From NCBI GenBank assembly GCA_964547795.1, contig CAZJPD010000018.1, forward strand, positions 1-18,132: a stretch of 18,132 nucleotides of DNA, written 5' to 3'. Below the pieces are notes generated by a model, which was given only the letters and a program-made list of their open reading frames with translations, did no database searches and had not been told where the DNA came from. Positions 1 through 7,951 of this stretch are shown here, piece by piece (the first letter of the stretch is position 1; each line of letters opens with the position of its first letter). Position numbers and translations under genes: made by a program. Source of the stretch: CAZJPD01 sp964547795 (lineage in GTDB: Bacteria; Pseudomonadota; Alphaproteobacteria; Rickettsiales; Midichloriaceae).

Positions 1-86
1 ATTGGTAAAAAAGAAAAGTTAATTCTTAGATGTTTATTTATTTTTGGTGGTTGGTGTTATACCTTAATGAATTATACTATACAACC

Positions 87-116
87 TTGCGAAAATCTAA
101 AATATGTGTATATAAT
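87..116 (+). promoter_or_regulatory. Candidate sigma-70 promoter for the M23/lipoprotein/metG run
   Basis: TTGCGA at 87-92 and a perfect TATAAT at 111-116 are separated by 18 bases, and the box lies about 36 bases before the GTG start at 153. Matching the consensus in AT-rich DNA is easy, so this is a prediction from sequence only. Nothing else is recognisable in the first 150 bases. Confidence 0.45.
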
Positions 117-152
117 GAGCGATAAAAGCTTTTAGTACAAAGGTTTTATCTA

Positions 153-1508
153 GTGCGACGTTTATTTAGTGTAGTTAAACTTGAAAAGATCAACTTTTTT
201 TTATTTGGGATTGCTGTACTGGCTATTGTATATAATTTTTCTCTTAGTATTACACATAGTTCCCCCTTCAGGATGGAAAGAGCTACCAGTACGAAGATGG
301 TTTTTTATCGGGAATCAAGAGAAAAAGATCAAGATTTTTCTCAGGCAGAACCCAATTCTGAATATATTGATTTTAAACATCACCACACAGTACAGAGTGG
401 TGATACATTTATAAGAATCTTAACTAATATGGGAATACATCCATTAGAAGCACATGCTATTTCAAAAGAGATAAGTCGGATATACAGTGTTAAAACTCTT
501 AGTATAGGGCAGAACATTAGTTTTTTATTGAGTGCAAACGATGGTTCTAGGGTAAAAGTAGGAGATAAACCACACAATATGAGTATACATATAGGAAACA
601 AAATTATTGATGGTATATATGATCAAAAAAACAGCCCTTACAGCTTAAAGCTACTTAATCAAACCATCAGTAATAAATCAAAATTAGTGCAAGGGTTTGT
701 TAAGGATAGTTTATATAGTAGTGCAATTAAAGCAGGTGCTTCTCCAGCTATAGTTATGGATTATATGAAATTACTCGAGCATGAGGTGAATTTTAAAAAT
801 GATATTAGGGCTAATAGCGAATTTCAAATTTTGTTTGATTACAGCGAAAATTCTCATGGTGAAAAAATAAGTGATGGGAATGTACTATATGCTCGTCTAT
901 CTTTAGGTAATAGAAGATTTGAAGTATACCAATATAAAGATAAAAATGGTAAAATTATGTATTTTCACAGTGATGGAAAAAATTTAAAAAAAGCCTTGTT
1001 GCAAAGCCCTATTCAACAGGCAAGAATATCATCAGGATTTGGGGTAAGAGTTCATCCTATTTTAAAATGCAGAAAAATGCACAAAGGTATAGATTACAGT
1101 GCAAAAAGAGGTACTCCCATTTTATCAGCAGGAGATGGTATGGTACAACTAGCACAATATGGGTCAGGCTATGGTAAATATGTTAATATAAAACATAACA
1201 ATGAATACACTACCCTATATGCCCATATGAGCAAACTTAAGCTTGGAATAAAGAAAGGAACACGTGTAAAACAAGGTCAAATAATAGGTTATGTGGGTAG
1301 TACAGGTGGAGCTACAGGAGCACACCTCCATTATGAGGTAAGAAAATATGGAAACCCAATTAATCCTATTAAGGTAAACCCTCATATCCATAATCCCTTA
1401 GAGGGACAGAGGCTAGTTGCTTTTAAAAGTCAGAAGAAAAAAATAGATAAAATGATGCACGAGAAATCAGTCATAATATTGGCTAAAGGTCATACATCTA
1501 AGAAATAG
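153..1508 (+). CDS. M23 family zinc metallopeptidase, OapA/MepM-like murein endopeptidase
   Basis: A 451-residue peptidoglycan peptidase, expected to cut peptide cross-links in the periplasm. Residues about 14-33 form one hydrophobic N-terminal membrane anchor or uncleaved signal. Residues about 77-127 are a LysM/OapA-like region (HTVQSGDTF). The M23 domain occupies roughly 290-410 and keeps all the metal and catalytic residues: H310 and D314 in HKGID, H358 in YAHM, and H391 and H393 in HLHYEV. These predict an active enzyme. The start is GTG at 153, with an AAAGG about 10 bases upstream; the membrane segment would be lost if a later ATG were used. Only 10 bases separate it from the next gene, a lipoprotein with a non-catalytic copy of the same fold, so the two are probably co-transcribed and may act together on septal or elongating murein. 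Family assignment is firm; the exact bond cut is inferred. Confidence 0.9.
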   Translation: MRRLFSVVKLEKINFFLFGIAVLAIVYNFSLSITHSSPFRMERATSTKMVFYRESREKDQDFSQAEPNSEYIDFKHHHTVQSGDTFIRILTNMGIHPLEAHAISKEISRIYSVKTLSIGQNISFLLSANDGSRVKVGDKPHNMSIHIGNKIIDGIYDQKNSPYSLKLLNQTISNKSKLVQGFVKDSLYSSAIKAGASPAIVMDYMKLLEHEVNFKNDIRANSEFQILFDYSENSHGEKISDGNVLYARLSLGNRRFEVYQYKDKNGKIMYFHSDGKNLKKALLQSPIQQARISSGFGVRVHPILKCRKMHKGIDYSAKRGTPILSAGDGMVQLAQYGSGYGKYVNIKHNNEYTTLYAHMSKLKLGIKKGTRVKQGQIIGYVGSTGGATGAHLHYEVRKYGNPINPIKVNPHIHNPLEGQRLVAFKSQKKKIDKMMHEKSVIILAKGHTSKK

Positions 1509-1518
1509 TAAACAAAAT

Positions 1519-2493
1519 ATGAAAATATATGAGACTAAAAAGCTTGTATTTCTGTTGCTTGGTTTTTTGACAGCATGTAGCTCAGTTGAACAATCTGCAA
1601 TAATTGAAAATAACCAATCAATATATTATGGCAAGGAAGGAAAATTCAGGTTTGTGAAGTTACAAGGGGGAGAAACAATTAACGAGATTGCAGAGAAGTA
1701 TAATGTTCCCATAAGAGAAATAAAAAAGTTCAATTCTTACGATAATATTAAAGTTGGACAAATCATAAAAGTACCCATAGGAAACTATTACTTGGTAAAG
1801 GAGGATGATACCCTAAAAAATATAGCAAGAGTTCACGATGTAGACCTCAATCTTCTGGCAGAGGCAAATGGTTTGTCTGCGAAATCTGAAATCTATACTG
1901 GTGATTATATCAAAATTCCAGAAACGAAAACTGGTTTTGCAGAAAGCAAAGAAAATCAGCATATTGATTTTGAATCATCCGAAGTTTACGATTCAGATTC
2001 TGATGAAAAAGATGGGGTAAATGATATGCAGATAGAAGGTATGAAAGAAGCACTGACAGCTACTGGCACTGTATCCATTGCACCTAAATCTGAAATACGT
2101 ACTAAATTCTTTAAAAACAATACCCCTATAAATTCAAAAGATTTTATTTGGCCAGTTTACGGTAAGGTGATACAGGGGTATGGAGATCATAATGGAAAGT
2201 TTAATGAAGGTATCAATATTGCTGCCAATAAGGGGACAGTAATTAAAGCAGCCGCTAAAGGGCAAGTAGCTTATGTAGGTAATCAAAAAGAATATGGCAA
2301 CCTCATAATAATAAGGCACAACAATGGGTATATGACAGCATACACTCATGTTGATAAAATTTTAGTAAAAAGGGGGCAGATCATAAATCAAGGTGTACAA
2401 ATAGCTACAGTTGGTAGCTCAGGTAATGTTGATATACCACAGTTGCAATTTTCTATGAAAAAAGGCAATCATACCATAAACCCAGATGGCTAG
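1519..2493 (+). CDS. LysM lipoprotein with degenerate M23 domain, NlpD/EnvC-like
   Basis: A 324-residue lipoprotein. The signal peptide ends in the lipobox LTAC with Cys20 as the lipidation site. Two LysM domains at about 45-86 and 90-134 should bind peptidoglycan. A low-complexity acidic linker follows, then an M23 fold from about 209. In this fold the zinc ligands are replaced: N229 and N233 stand where HxxxD is expected, and Q308 and Q310 where HxH is expected; only H277 (YTHVD) remains. It should therefore not bind zinc or cleave murein. This is the arrangement of NlpD and EnvC, which activate cell-wall amidases in other proteobacteria. Activation of an amidase, or of the active M23 enzyme encoded 10 bases upstream, is an inference. 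metG begins 13 bases downstream. No clear Shine-Dalgarno sequence precedes the ATG. Confidence 0.87.
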   Translation: MKIYETKKLVFLLLGFLTACSSVEQSAIIENNQSIYYGKEGKFRFVKLQGGETINEIAEKYNVPIREIKKFNSYDNIKVGQIIKVPIGNYYLVKEDDTLKNIARVHDVDLNLLAEANGLSAKSEIYTGDYIKIPETKTGFAESKENQHIDFESSEVYDSDSDEKDGVNDMQIEGMKEALTATGTVSIAPKSEIRTKFFKNNTPINSKDFIWPVYGKVIQGYGDHNGKFNEGINIAANKGTVIKAAAKGQVAYVGNQKEYGNLIIIRHNNGYMTAYTHVDKILVKRGQIINQGVQIATVGSSGNVDIPQLQFSMKKGNHTINPDG

Positions 2494-2506
2494 CCTATAA
2501 ATTTTT

Positions 2507-4006
2507 ATGAAGAACACTTTCTATATTACAACTCCTATATATTATGTAAATGATAAACCTCACATTGGACACGCATATACAAACGTAGTGTCGGACATTA
2601 TAGCAAGGTTTAAAAGGTTAGATGGATTTAAAGTTAAGTTTCTAACTGGTACAGATGAACATGGGCAAAAGGTTGAAAAATCTGCACAAAAATTTGGATA
2701 TGACACTCAAGAATTTGTGGATAAAATAGCTCAAAATTTTAGCAATTTAGCCAAAGACCTAAATCTATCCAATGATGATTTCATCAGAACAACCGAAACT
2801 AGACATAAAGAATTTGTAACAGGTATTTGGAAAAAACTCATATCAAATGGGAATATATATTTAGGAAAATACAAGGGCTGGTATTCCGTAAGAGATGAAG
2901 CTTATTATATAGAATCAGAACTGGTAGATGGCAAAGCCCCAACAGGAGCAAGTGTGGAATGGATTGAAGAACCAAGCTACTTTTTTAAACTTTCTGCTTG
3001 TCAAGATAAGCTATTGGAATTTTATAATGCAAATCCAGATTTTATAAAGCCAATAGGACGAAGAAATGAAGTGGTTTCATTTGTACAATCTGGACTTAAG
3101 GATTTATCAGTTTCAAGAACCTCGTTTTCTTGGGGAATAAAAGTACCAAATGATGATAAGCATGTGATCTACGTATGGCTAGATGCTTTATTTAATTATA
3201 TTTCCGCTTTAGGGGACAAAAATGCGTTTTTTTGGTCTGCAGATTTACAAATAGTTGGTAAGGATATTTTGAGATTTCATGCTGTTTATTGGCCAGCTTT
3301 TCTTATGGCAGCTGACTATCAACCTCCTAAAAGGATTTTTGCCCATGGATGGTGGACAAATAATAGAGAGAAAATCTCTAAGTCATTAGGTAACATCATT
3401 GATCCATACGATATAATAGAAAAATATGGCTTAGACTATTTTCGTTATTATCTAGTTAGAGAGGTAACGTTTGGTAATGATGGCAACTTCTCAGAAGAAA
3501 CCTTTATTAAAAGAATAAATTCTGAGTTAGTAAATAAAGTGGGTAATCTTGTTTATAGAACTGCAAATTTAATATATAAGAACTGCGAGCAAAAAATACC
3601 AAAGCCAAGTATATACACCGATAAAGATAAAACTATTTTAACCCAAGCTTATGACCTTATTGCAACAATTCGTTTCTTAATCGATGAACAATCTTTAAAA
3701 CGAGTTTTAAAGGAAATAATCAACTTGGCAACTATGGCTAACATATTTATAGATGAAGAAGCTCCATGGAATTTAAAAACATCTGACACTGCTAGAATGC
3801 AAACAGTGTTATATGTTTTAGCTGAAGTAATTAGGATTATCGCAATACTATTACAACCTTTTGTGCCAGATTCTACTCGCCAAATGCTTGATTATTTCAA
3901 CATAAAAGAAAGAAAGTTTAATATTTTAAATGAGTCCAATGCCATAATTTCAGGTACTGTTATAGAAAAGCCAAAAATTATCTTTAATAAAATTGAAATT
4001 ACATAA
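2507..4006 (+). CDS. metG: Methionyl-tRNA synthetase
   Basis: Class I aminoacyl-tRNA synthetase charging tRNA-Met in the cytoplasm, 499 residues. The HIGH motif is at 19-22 (HIGHAY) and the KMSKS signature is KISKS at 289-293. The connective-peptide region (GWYSVRDEAYY) carries no CxxC pairs, so this is the form without zinc knuckles. The protein ends after the anticodon-binding helical bundle, with no C-terminal EMAP/Trbp111-like dimerisation domain. That short form is usual in alphaproteobacteria, including rickettsias. The start follows the lipoprotein stop by 13 bases, so it is probably read from the same transcript; no convincing Shine-Dalgarno sequence is visible. Confidence 0.97.
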   Translation: MKNTFYITTPIYYVNDKPHIGHAYTNVVSDIIARFKRLDGFKVKFLTGTDEHGQKVEKSAQKFGYDTQEFVDKIAQNFSNLAKDLNLSNDDFIRTTETRHKEFVTGIWKKLISNGNIYLGKYKGWYSVRDEAYYIESELVDGKAPTGASVEWIEEPSYFFKLSACQDKLLEFYNANPDFIKPIGRRNEVVSFVQSGLKDLSVSRTSFSWGIKVPNDDKHVIYVWLDALFNYISALGDKNAFFWSADLQIVGKDILRFHAVYWPAFLMAADYQPPKRIFAHGWWTNNREKISKSLGNIIDPYDIIEKYGLDYFRYYLVREVTFGNDGNFSEETFIKRINSELVNKVGNLVYRTANLIYKNCEQKIPKPSIYTDKDKTILTQAYDLIATIRFLIDEQSLKRVLKEIINLATMANIFIDEEAPWNLKTSDTARMQTVLYVLAEVIRIIAILLQPFVPDSTRQMLDYFNIKERKFNILNESNAIISGTVIEKPKIIFNKIEIT

Positions 4007-4014
4007 TGGATTTA

Positions 4015-4045
4015 TTGCCATAAAAAAAGTAGATTGTCTTATAAA
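4015..4045 (+). promoter_or_regulatory. Weak candidate promoter before dinD
   Basis: TTGCCA at 4015-4020 and TATAAA at 4040-4045 are separated by 19 bases, which is longer than ideal, and end 18 bases before the dinD ATG. I see no alphaproteobacterial LexA box (GTTC-N7-GTTC) in the gap after metG, so SOS control cannot be argued from sequence. Confidence 0.25.
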
Positions 4046-4063
4046 TCACTTACAGCTTAATGT

Positions 4064-5020
4064 ATGTCTAAAAAAGAAAAAATTGTTAAAACTGATAGAG
4101 GGTTTGATAAGCTTGCAGAAAGAGTTGCCCAAACAGATAGTAATGAAGTAGTGCAGATTTCAAAAGAGAATATCAAAGATGAAACTATTGACAATCTATT
4201 AAAAGAGTTTGAAAAGAAGGCAAATAAAGGTAAAGATGGTATTGAGTTTTGGTATGCTAGGGATTTGCAGGTTTTGTTTGAGTATGAATTGTGGCAAAAT
4301 TTTCAGAAGATAGTAAATAAAGCCAAACAAGCTTGTAAAACTAGTAAAAAAGCGGTAGACAACCATTTTATTGACGTCAATAAAATGGTAAAAATAGGTT
4401 CAAATACCTCCAGAACAATACAAGATTATAAACTCACAAGATATGCCTGCTATTTAATAGCACAGAACGGAGATCCAAAGAAAAAACCAGTTGCCTTTGC
4501 ACAAACTTACTTTGCAGTGCAGACAAGAAGGCAAGAAATACAAGATATAGAGATAAGAAACCTTACGGAGGATGAAAAAAGAGTAAAATTAAGAAACGAA
4601 ATAAAAGGATACAATAAATCTTTATCAAGTGTTGCATATAGCTTTGGAGTTATAGAGCCTTTAGATTATGCAAAATTTCAAAATGCAGGTTACAAAGGTT
4701 TATACGATGGAGAAGCTGCAAAAGATATAGCAAACCGCAAAGGACTTAAGAAGAAGGATGATATTCTTGATCATATGGAAAGTGAAGAATTAGCAGCGAA
4801 TTGGTTTAGAGTCACTCAAACAGAAGCTCAATTAAAAAAAGACAATATACATGGCAGACAACATACTAATAAAACACACTATGAAGTTGGTCAAAGGGTT
4901 CGTAACACTATGGTTAATAAGCCTGAAGATTTACCAACTCCAAGTAAAAGTGTCAAGCAGTTAGAAAAAGAGCAAAAGAAAGTTCTTAATGGTCAAAATA
5001 AGGTTAATAAGTTGAAATGA
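4064..5020 (+). CDS. dinD: DinD-like DNA damage-inducible protein D (BRO-N-type domain)
   Basis: A 318-residue protein of the DinD family. The hallmark blocks are present: a charged N-terminus; a BRO-N-like domain at about 62-160 with FWYARDLQ, the W-x-NF region and TRYACYLIAQNGD at about 125-137, followed by AFAQTYFAVQTRRQE; and a conserved tail with THYEVGQRVR and PEDLPTPSKSVKQLEK. The E. coli protein (274 residues) has been reported to act on RecA filaments; BRO-N domains also occur in phage antirepressors. Its stop overlaps the ATG of the following cytosine methyltransferase fragment by four bases (ATGA), so the two were translated as a coupled pair. That ties this dinD to a restriction-modification locus rather than a free SOS gene. 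Lysine-rich ends and the gap after metG suggest an inserted module. Family call firm; function here unknown. Confidence 0.88.
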   Translation: MSKKEKIVKTDRGFDKLAERVAQTDSNEVVQISKENIKDETIDNLLKEFEKKANKGKDGIEFWYARDLQVLFEYELWQNFQKIVNKAKQACKTSKKAVDNHFIDVNKMVKIGSNTSRTIQDYKLTRYACYLIAQNGDPKKKPVAFAQTYFAVQTRRQEIQDIEIRNLTEDEKRVKLRNEIKGYNKSLSSVAYSFGVIEPLDYAKFQNAGYKGLYDGEAAKDIANRKGLKKKDDILDHMESEELAANWFRVTQTEAQLKKDNIHGRQHTNKTHYEVGQRVRNTMVNKPEDLPTPSKSVKQLEKEQKKVLNGQNKVNKLK

Positions 5021-5271
5021 TTGTGAAACAATACACAGTTTTGTCATTATTTAGTGGTTGTGGTGGACTTGATTTAGGCTTTTGTGGAAACTTTAAATAT
5101 CTAAATAAGCACTATAATAGCCTGAATTATTTCCAGTTAGTAGAAATAGATAATTCAAGAGACGGTAAGCTTAGTATGGAAATAGGTTCAGCAAGAGAGC
5201 GAATAATTACCGCATTGTTGATATATAAATTACCCACTTATAACAAATATAAACATGCCAAATGCAAATAA
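5017..5271 (+). pseudogene. Truncated DNA cytosine-5 methyltransferase, apparently fused to a nuclease remnant
   Basis: An 84-residue reading frame. Residues about 7-24 are the SAM-binding motif I of C5 DNA methyltransferases (LSLFSGCGGLDLGF). The rest of the enzyme is absent: no PC catalytic motif, no ENV, no target-recognition domain, against a usual length above 300 residues. From about residue 48 the frame changes character; the stretch IGSARERIITALLIYKL recalls the N-terminal region of some type II restriction endonucleases. I infer a deletion that joined the start of the M gene to the start of an R gene, leaving a chimeric stub. It cannot methylate DNA. The ATG overlaps the dinD stop (ATGA) and the TAA lies 17 bases inside lpxB. 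Motif I is clear; the nuclease half is recalled from memory and less sure. Confidence 0.75.
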
Positions 5272-6421
5272 CAAATCCTACAAGATATTTCTATCTGCAG
5301 GAGAAGCATCAGGAGATAATTTAGGTGCAGAGTTAACCACTTCTCTCAAAAAAGAGGGAAAAAACAGATATGAGTTTTACGGCATTGCAGGTCATAGCAT
5401 GCAAAAAGCCGGGAATATCAAAAGTATTTTTCCAATTCAGGAATTATCTGTTACTGGTTATTTTGAGGTTATTCCAAAGTTATTTAAAATACTATTTCGT
5501 TTACTACAAACTGCATTCTTTATAAAAAAACTCAAACCACATGTCATTATCACTATAGATGCCCCTGATTTTAACTTTTTACTTGTTAAATTTATACGAT
5601 TTTTAAAATTAAATACATACATCATCCATTATGTAGCTCCGACCGTTTGGGCATACAAGCCAGAAAGGGCAGCAAAATGTGCAAAGCTATTTGACTATAT
5701 GATGGTAATTTTCCCATTTGAAAAAAAGTATTTTGATGAGGTAGGGCTGAAATGCAGCTATGTGGGAAATCCAACAATTGATAAAATCAAAAGTTATACA
5801 GACGAACAAAAAATTCAAATCAAACAGAGATATGGATTATTAGACAAAAAAATTATTAGTATTATACCAGGAAGCAGAAACAATGAATTAAAATATCATC
5901 TTCCCATTCTCAAAACATTTATCCAAAAGATGAATGATAATCATGATGACCTATGCTTTATCATCCACACCTTAGATAACATTGTGGATCAAATAAAAAA
6001 GTGCTTTTGCATAAAAAATGTGATGATCTCTAAGGATGAAATGGAAAAAGGGGAACTTGGCAATATCAGTGATCTGATTATATGTAAATCAGGGACAAGT
6101 GTATTAGAATCCGTTGCTAAAATAATACCCATAATTGCATTTTATAAAATGAATAGTTTAACAGCCTACTTGGTCAAGAAAAAGCTGAAAATAAAATATG
6201 TAACGATTTGTAATATCATAATGAATAAAGCTATTATTCCAGAGTTATTGCAGGAAAATTTCACAACTCAGAATTTGTCGAATGAAACCCAAAAACTACT
6301 GTACAATAGCAAAGAAAGCAAAAAGCAAATTAGGGGATTGAAGTCATGTTTGTCACAATTTAATGCAGGTACTAGTAATAGGATAGAAAAGCCTAAGGAT
6401 ATTATCAAGAGCTACTTATAG
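5255..6421 (+). CDS. lpxB: Lipid-A-disaccharide synthase
   Basis: A GT19 glycosyltransferase of 388 residues that condenses UDP-2,3-diacylglucosamine with lipid X at the inner membrane face to make the lipid A disaccharide. Family signatures run in order: SAGEASGDNLGAEL near the N-terminus; IDAPDFN with D102 and D105; APTVWAYKPERA; VGNPTID; IPGSRNNEL with R208; CKSGTSVLE; and a C-terminal NIIMNKAIIPELLQ block. Length is normal. The start at 5255 is chosen because it puts the LSAGEASGD motif at the usual distance from Met1; this ATG lies inside the preceding methyltransferase remnant and no Shine-Dalgarno sequence is visible. The organism therefore probably makes lipid A. No other lpx gene lies in this window. 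Expression may depend on the dinD or metG transcript. Confidence 0.96.
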   Translation: MPNANNKSYKIFLSAGEASGDNLGAELTTSLKKEGKNRYEFYGIAGHSMQKAGNIKSIFPIQELSVTGYFEVIPKLFKILFRLLQTAFFIKKLKPHVIITIDAPDFNFLLVKFIRFLKLNTYIIHYVAPTVWAYKPERAAKCAKLFDYMMVIFPFEKKYFDEVGLKCSYVGNPTIDKIKSYTDEQKIQIKQRYGLLDKKIISIIPGSRNNELKYHLPILKTFIQKMNDNHDDLCFIIHTLDNIVDQIKKCFCIKNVMISKDEMEKGELGNISDLIICKSGTSVLESVAKIIPIIAFYKMNSLTAYLVKKKLKIKYVTICNIIMNKAIIPELLQENFTTQNLSNETQKLLYNSKESKKQIRGLKSCLSQFNAGTSNRIEKPKDIIKSYL

Positions 6422-6473
6422 CTTATCTCACTAAAGTTCATACATCTACCATTACAAAGAAGTTTACATAATC

Positions 6474-6628
6474 CGTCATCACGATGGAGCAGACATAAAT
6501 CAAGTTGTCATCACGAGGTCGCAACAGCGATCGTGGTGATCCAGGGATTGCCACACTCACTCTGTGAGTTCGCAATGATAGGGCAGGAGGGTGGATTGCC
6601 ATGCTTGTTGCACAGGCTCGCAATGACG
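6474..6628. repeat. Cluster of palindromic repeat modules (ATTGC/GCAAT and TCATCACGA types)
   Basis: Three hairpin-forming modules and one half module lie between lpxB and the methyltransferase. The half module CGTCATCACGATGG is at 6474-6487. Module A (6508-6540) pairs TCATCACGA with TCGTGGTGA around a perfect inner stem TCGC-AACA-GCGA. Module B (6544-6579) pairs ATTGC (6547-6551) with GCAAT (6572-6576) and has ACTCAC/GTGAGT inside. Module C (6592-6628) again pairs ATTGC with GCAAT. B and C read on the minus strand as TCATTGCGA...TGGCAATCC. The local GC content is clearly higher than the surroundings. A minus-strand reading frame at 6438-6650 is produced by the repeats and is not a gene. The remainder of 6422-6801 shows nothing recognisable. 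Confidence 0.8.
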
Positions 6629-6801
6629 AAAATATATTCATAATATCCATATTTTAATAGTATATGCTATAAATAGCAATAAATTAAGTTTTCTTCTTGT
6701 TGGTCTCACAAATATTTTAACAAGTAGAGGTTAAAAAAAGGTGAATTATAAATGTGTATCAGGTAATAAGAATAAGTAATAAAAGAATAAAGGATAATTT
6801 T

Positions 6802-7614
6802 ATGAACAAATCTCCAAAATCAAATTATATTTTACCTATTGGTAAAGCAGATCAGGAAAGATTAAAGATATTAAATGAAGTTTTTGGGAAATATAGCAGA
6901 GCATCATTTGATAAGGTAGGACTCAAGAAAGGACAGAAGGTTGCTATATTTGGATGTGGCAGTGGTGAATGTATTGACTATGTGTATCAGAAGATAGGAG
7001 ATGAAGGTAAGTTATTGTGTATTGATATTAGCCCAGAACAGATTGCCCCTACAAAAGAGGTTTTGACAGAGAAAAGTATTCTGAATGTAGAATATAAAGT
7101 TGCAGATATACAAGATGTTAGGGGAGATGAAAGTTATGACCTTGCGTATTGTCGTCTTGTTCTAATACATGTTAAGCAACCTAGGAAAGGTATTAAAAGT
7201 ATGTTGAGTTTTGTAAAACGAGGTGGTTTCATTGCATGTGATGAATATAGTGCAAATTATAGGTATTGCTATCCTGAAGCTAAGGTTTTTCAAAGAATTC
7301 AAAAGATGACGATGAGAATAAATAAAGCCCTTGGTAAGGATTCTATATATGGAGAGAAACTCTATCACAAAATGTTAAATTTTGATGTAGAGCTAGTTCA
7401 TTTTGAGTTTAACATGCCAATATTTAACTCTGCTAGAAAAAAGCAATTAGCAATCACATCTTGGGAAGGAATAAAGGAGAAAGGAGTTGTTAGGGATATA
7501 ATTCAAGACAAAGAAATAGATGAGATAATAAGTAAACTAAAAGAATACCAAAATGATGAGAGTATGTTTCAGAGTTCTGGAGGATTATTCCAGTATATAG
7601 GGAGGAAGAGATAA
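6802..7614 (+). CDS. Class I SAM-dependent methyltransferase, substrate unknown
   Basis: A 270-residue cytoplasmic methyltransferase of the Rossmann-fold class. Motif I (VAIFGCGSGE, about 47-56) binds SAM. The acidic end of strand 2 is seen in LLCIDIS about 20 residues later, followed by a YDLAYCRLVLIHV block (motif post-II/III type) and RGGFIACDEY. The C-terminal third is not a family I can name, so the acceptor (small molecule, lipid or protein) is open. I start at ATG 6802, preceded by AAAGGA at about 6789-6794 with a 7-base spacer. The same frame extends upstream to a GTG at 6754, but that adds 16 residues unlike a folded extension and has no ribosome site. The gene stands alone, flanked by palindromic repeats on both sides. 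Confidence 0.82.
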   Translation: MNKSPKSNYILPIGKADQERLKILNEVFGKYSRASFDKVGLKKGQKVAIFGCGSGECIDYVYQKIGDEGKLLCIDISPEQIAPTKEVLTEKSILNVEYKVADIQDVRGDESYDLAYCRLVLIHVKQPRKGIKSMLSFVKRGGFIACDEYSANYRYCYPEAKVFQRIQKMTMRINKALGKDSIYGEKLYHKMLNFDVELVHFEFNMPIFNSARKKQLAITSWEGIKEKGVVRDIIQDKEIDEIISKLKEYQNDESMFQSSGGLFQYIGRKR

Positions 7615-7911
7615 GTTGTAGAAATTGACATTTGATTTTACAATTATAAAAATAACCCGAACTGCAGATAAGAACTACCTATAATGGTGGTAATAGGGTG
7701 GCTCAAAGAAAATGGGGGTTTTAAGATAAGAGGTAGAAAGTAATATGTTTTTGTAGGTTGTAAAGATAAAAAGCACACATATAAGGTGATTCTAGCTTAA
7801 AACAAGCCCAAACGATATATTTATCACAATCTTTTGTAAGCTCTATAGTTTCTCGTTTATAGCTATAGCATAGAGTAATAAGGTTAAGACATTATAGTAT
7901 CAATACATACC
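7615..7911. other. Intergenic stretch with no recognised feature
   Basis: About 300 bases between two convergent genes. I find no convincing coding frame, RNA gene or rho-independent terminator. The longest open piece on the minus strand is about 55 codons without a suitable start or recognisable family. It could be the eroded remains of an insertion or a former gene, but nothing in the sequence supports a name. Confidence 0.4.
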
Positions 7912-7951
7912 CATCATTGCAAGCCTACAACAGTAGGCGTGGCAATCCACC
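7912..7951 (+). repeat. Single palindromic repeat module overlapping the end of the glycosyltransferase gene
   Basis: The module has TCATTGC at its left and GGCAATCCACC at its right, with a perfect inner stem GCCTAC-AACA-GTAGGC at 7923-7938. It matches module C of the 6474-6628 cluster, in the opposite orientation, at both outer arms. It supplies the stop codon and the last twelve codons of the minus-strand glycosyltransferase. Confidence 0.8.

Noticed and set aside
1..135. Open frame from the window start to TAG at 133-135, possible end of an upstream gene
   Set aside because: About 44 codons with no recognisable motif, and it overlaps the best candidate promoter; short open frames are expected by chance.
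6474..6628. CRISPR array
   Set aside because: The units are self-palindromic with variable inner stems and lack regular spacers or identical direct repeats.
6438..6650. Minus-strand 70-residue reading frame
   Set aside because: It is read almost entirely from the palindromic repeat cluster and has no protein family character.
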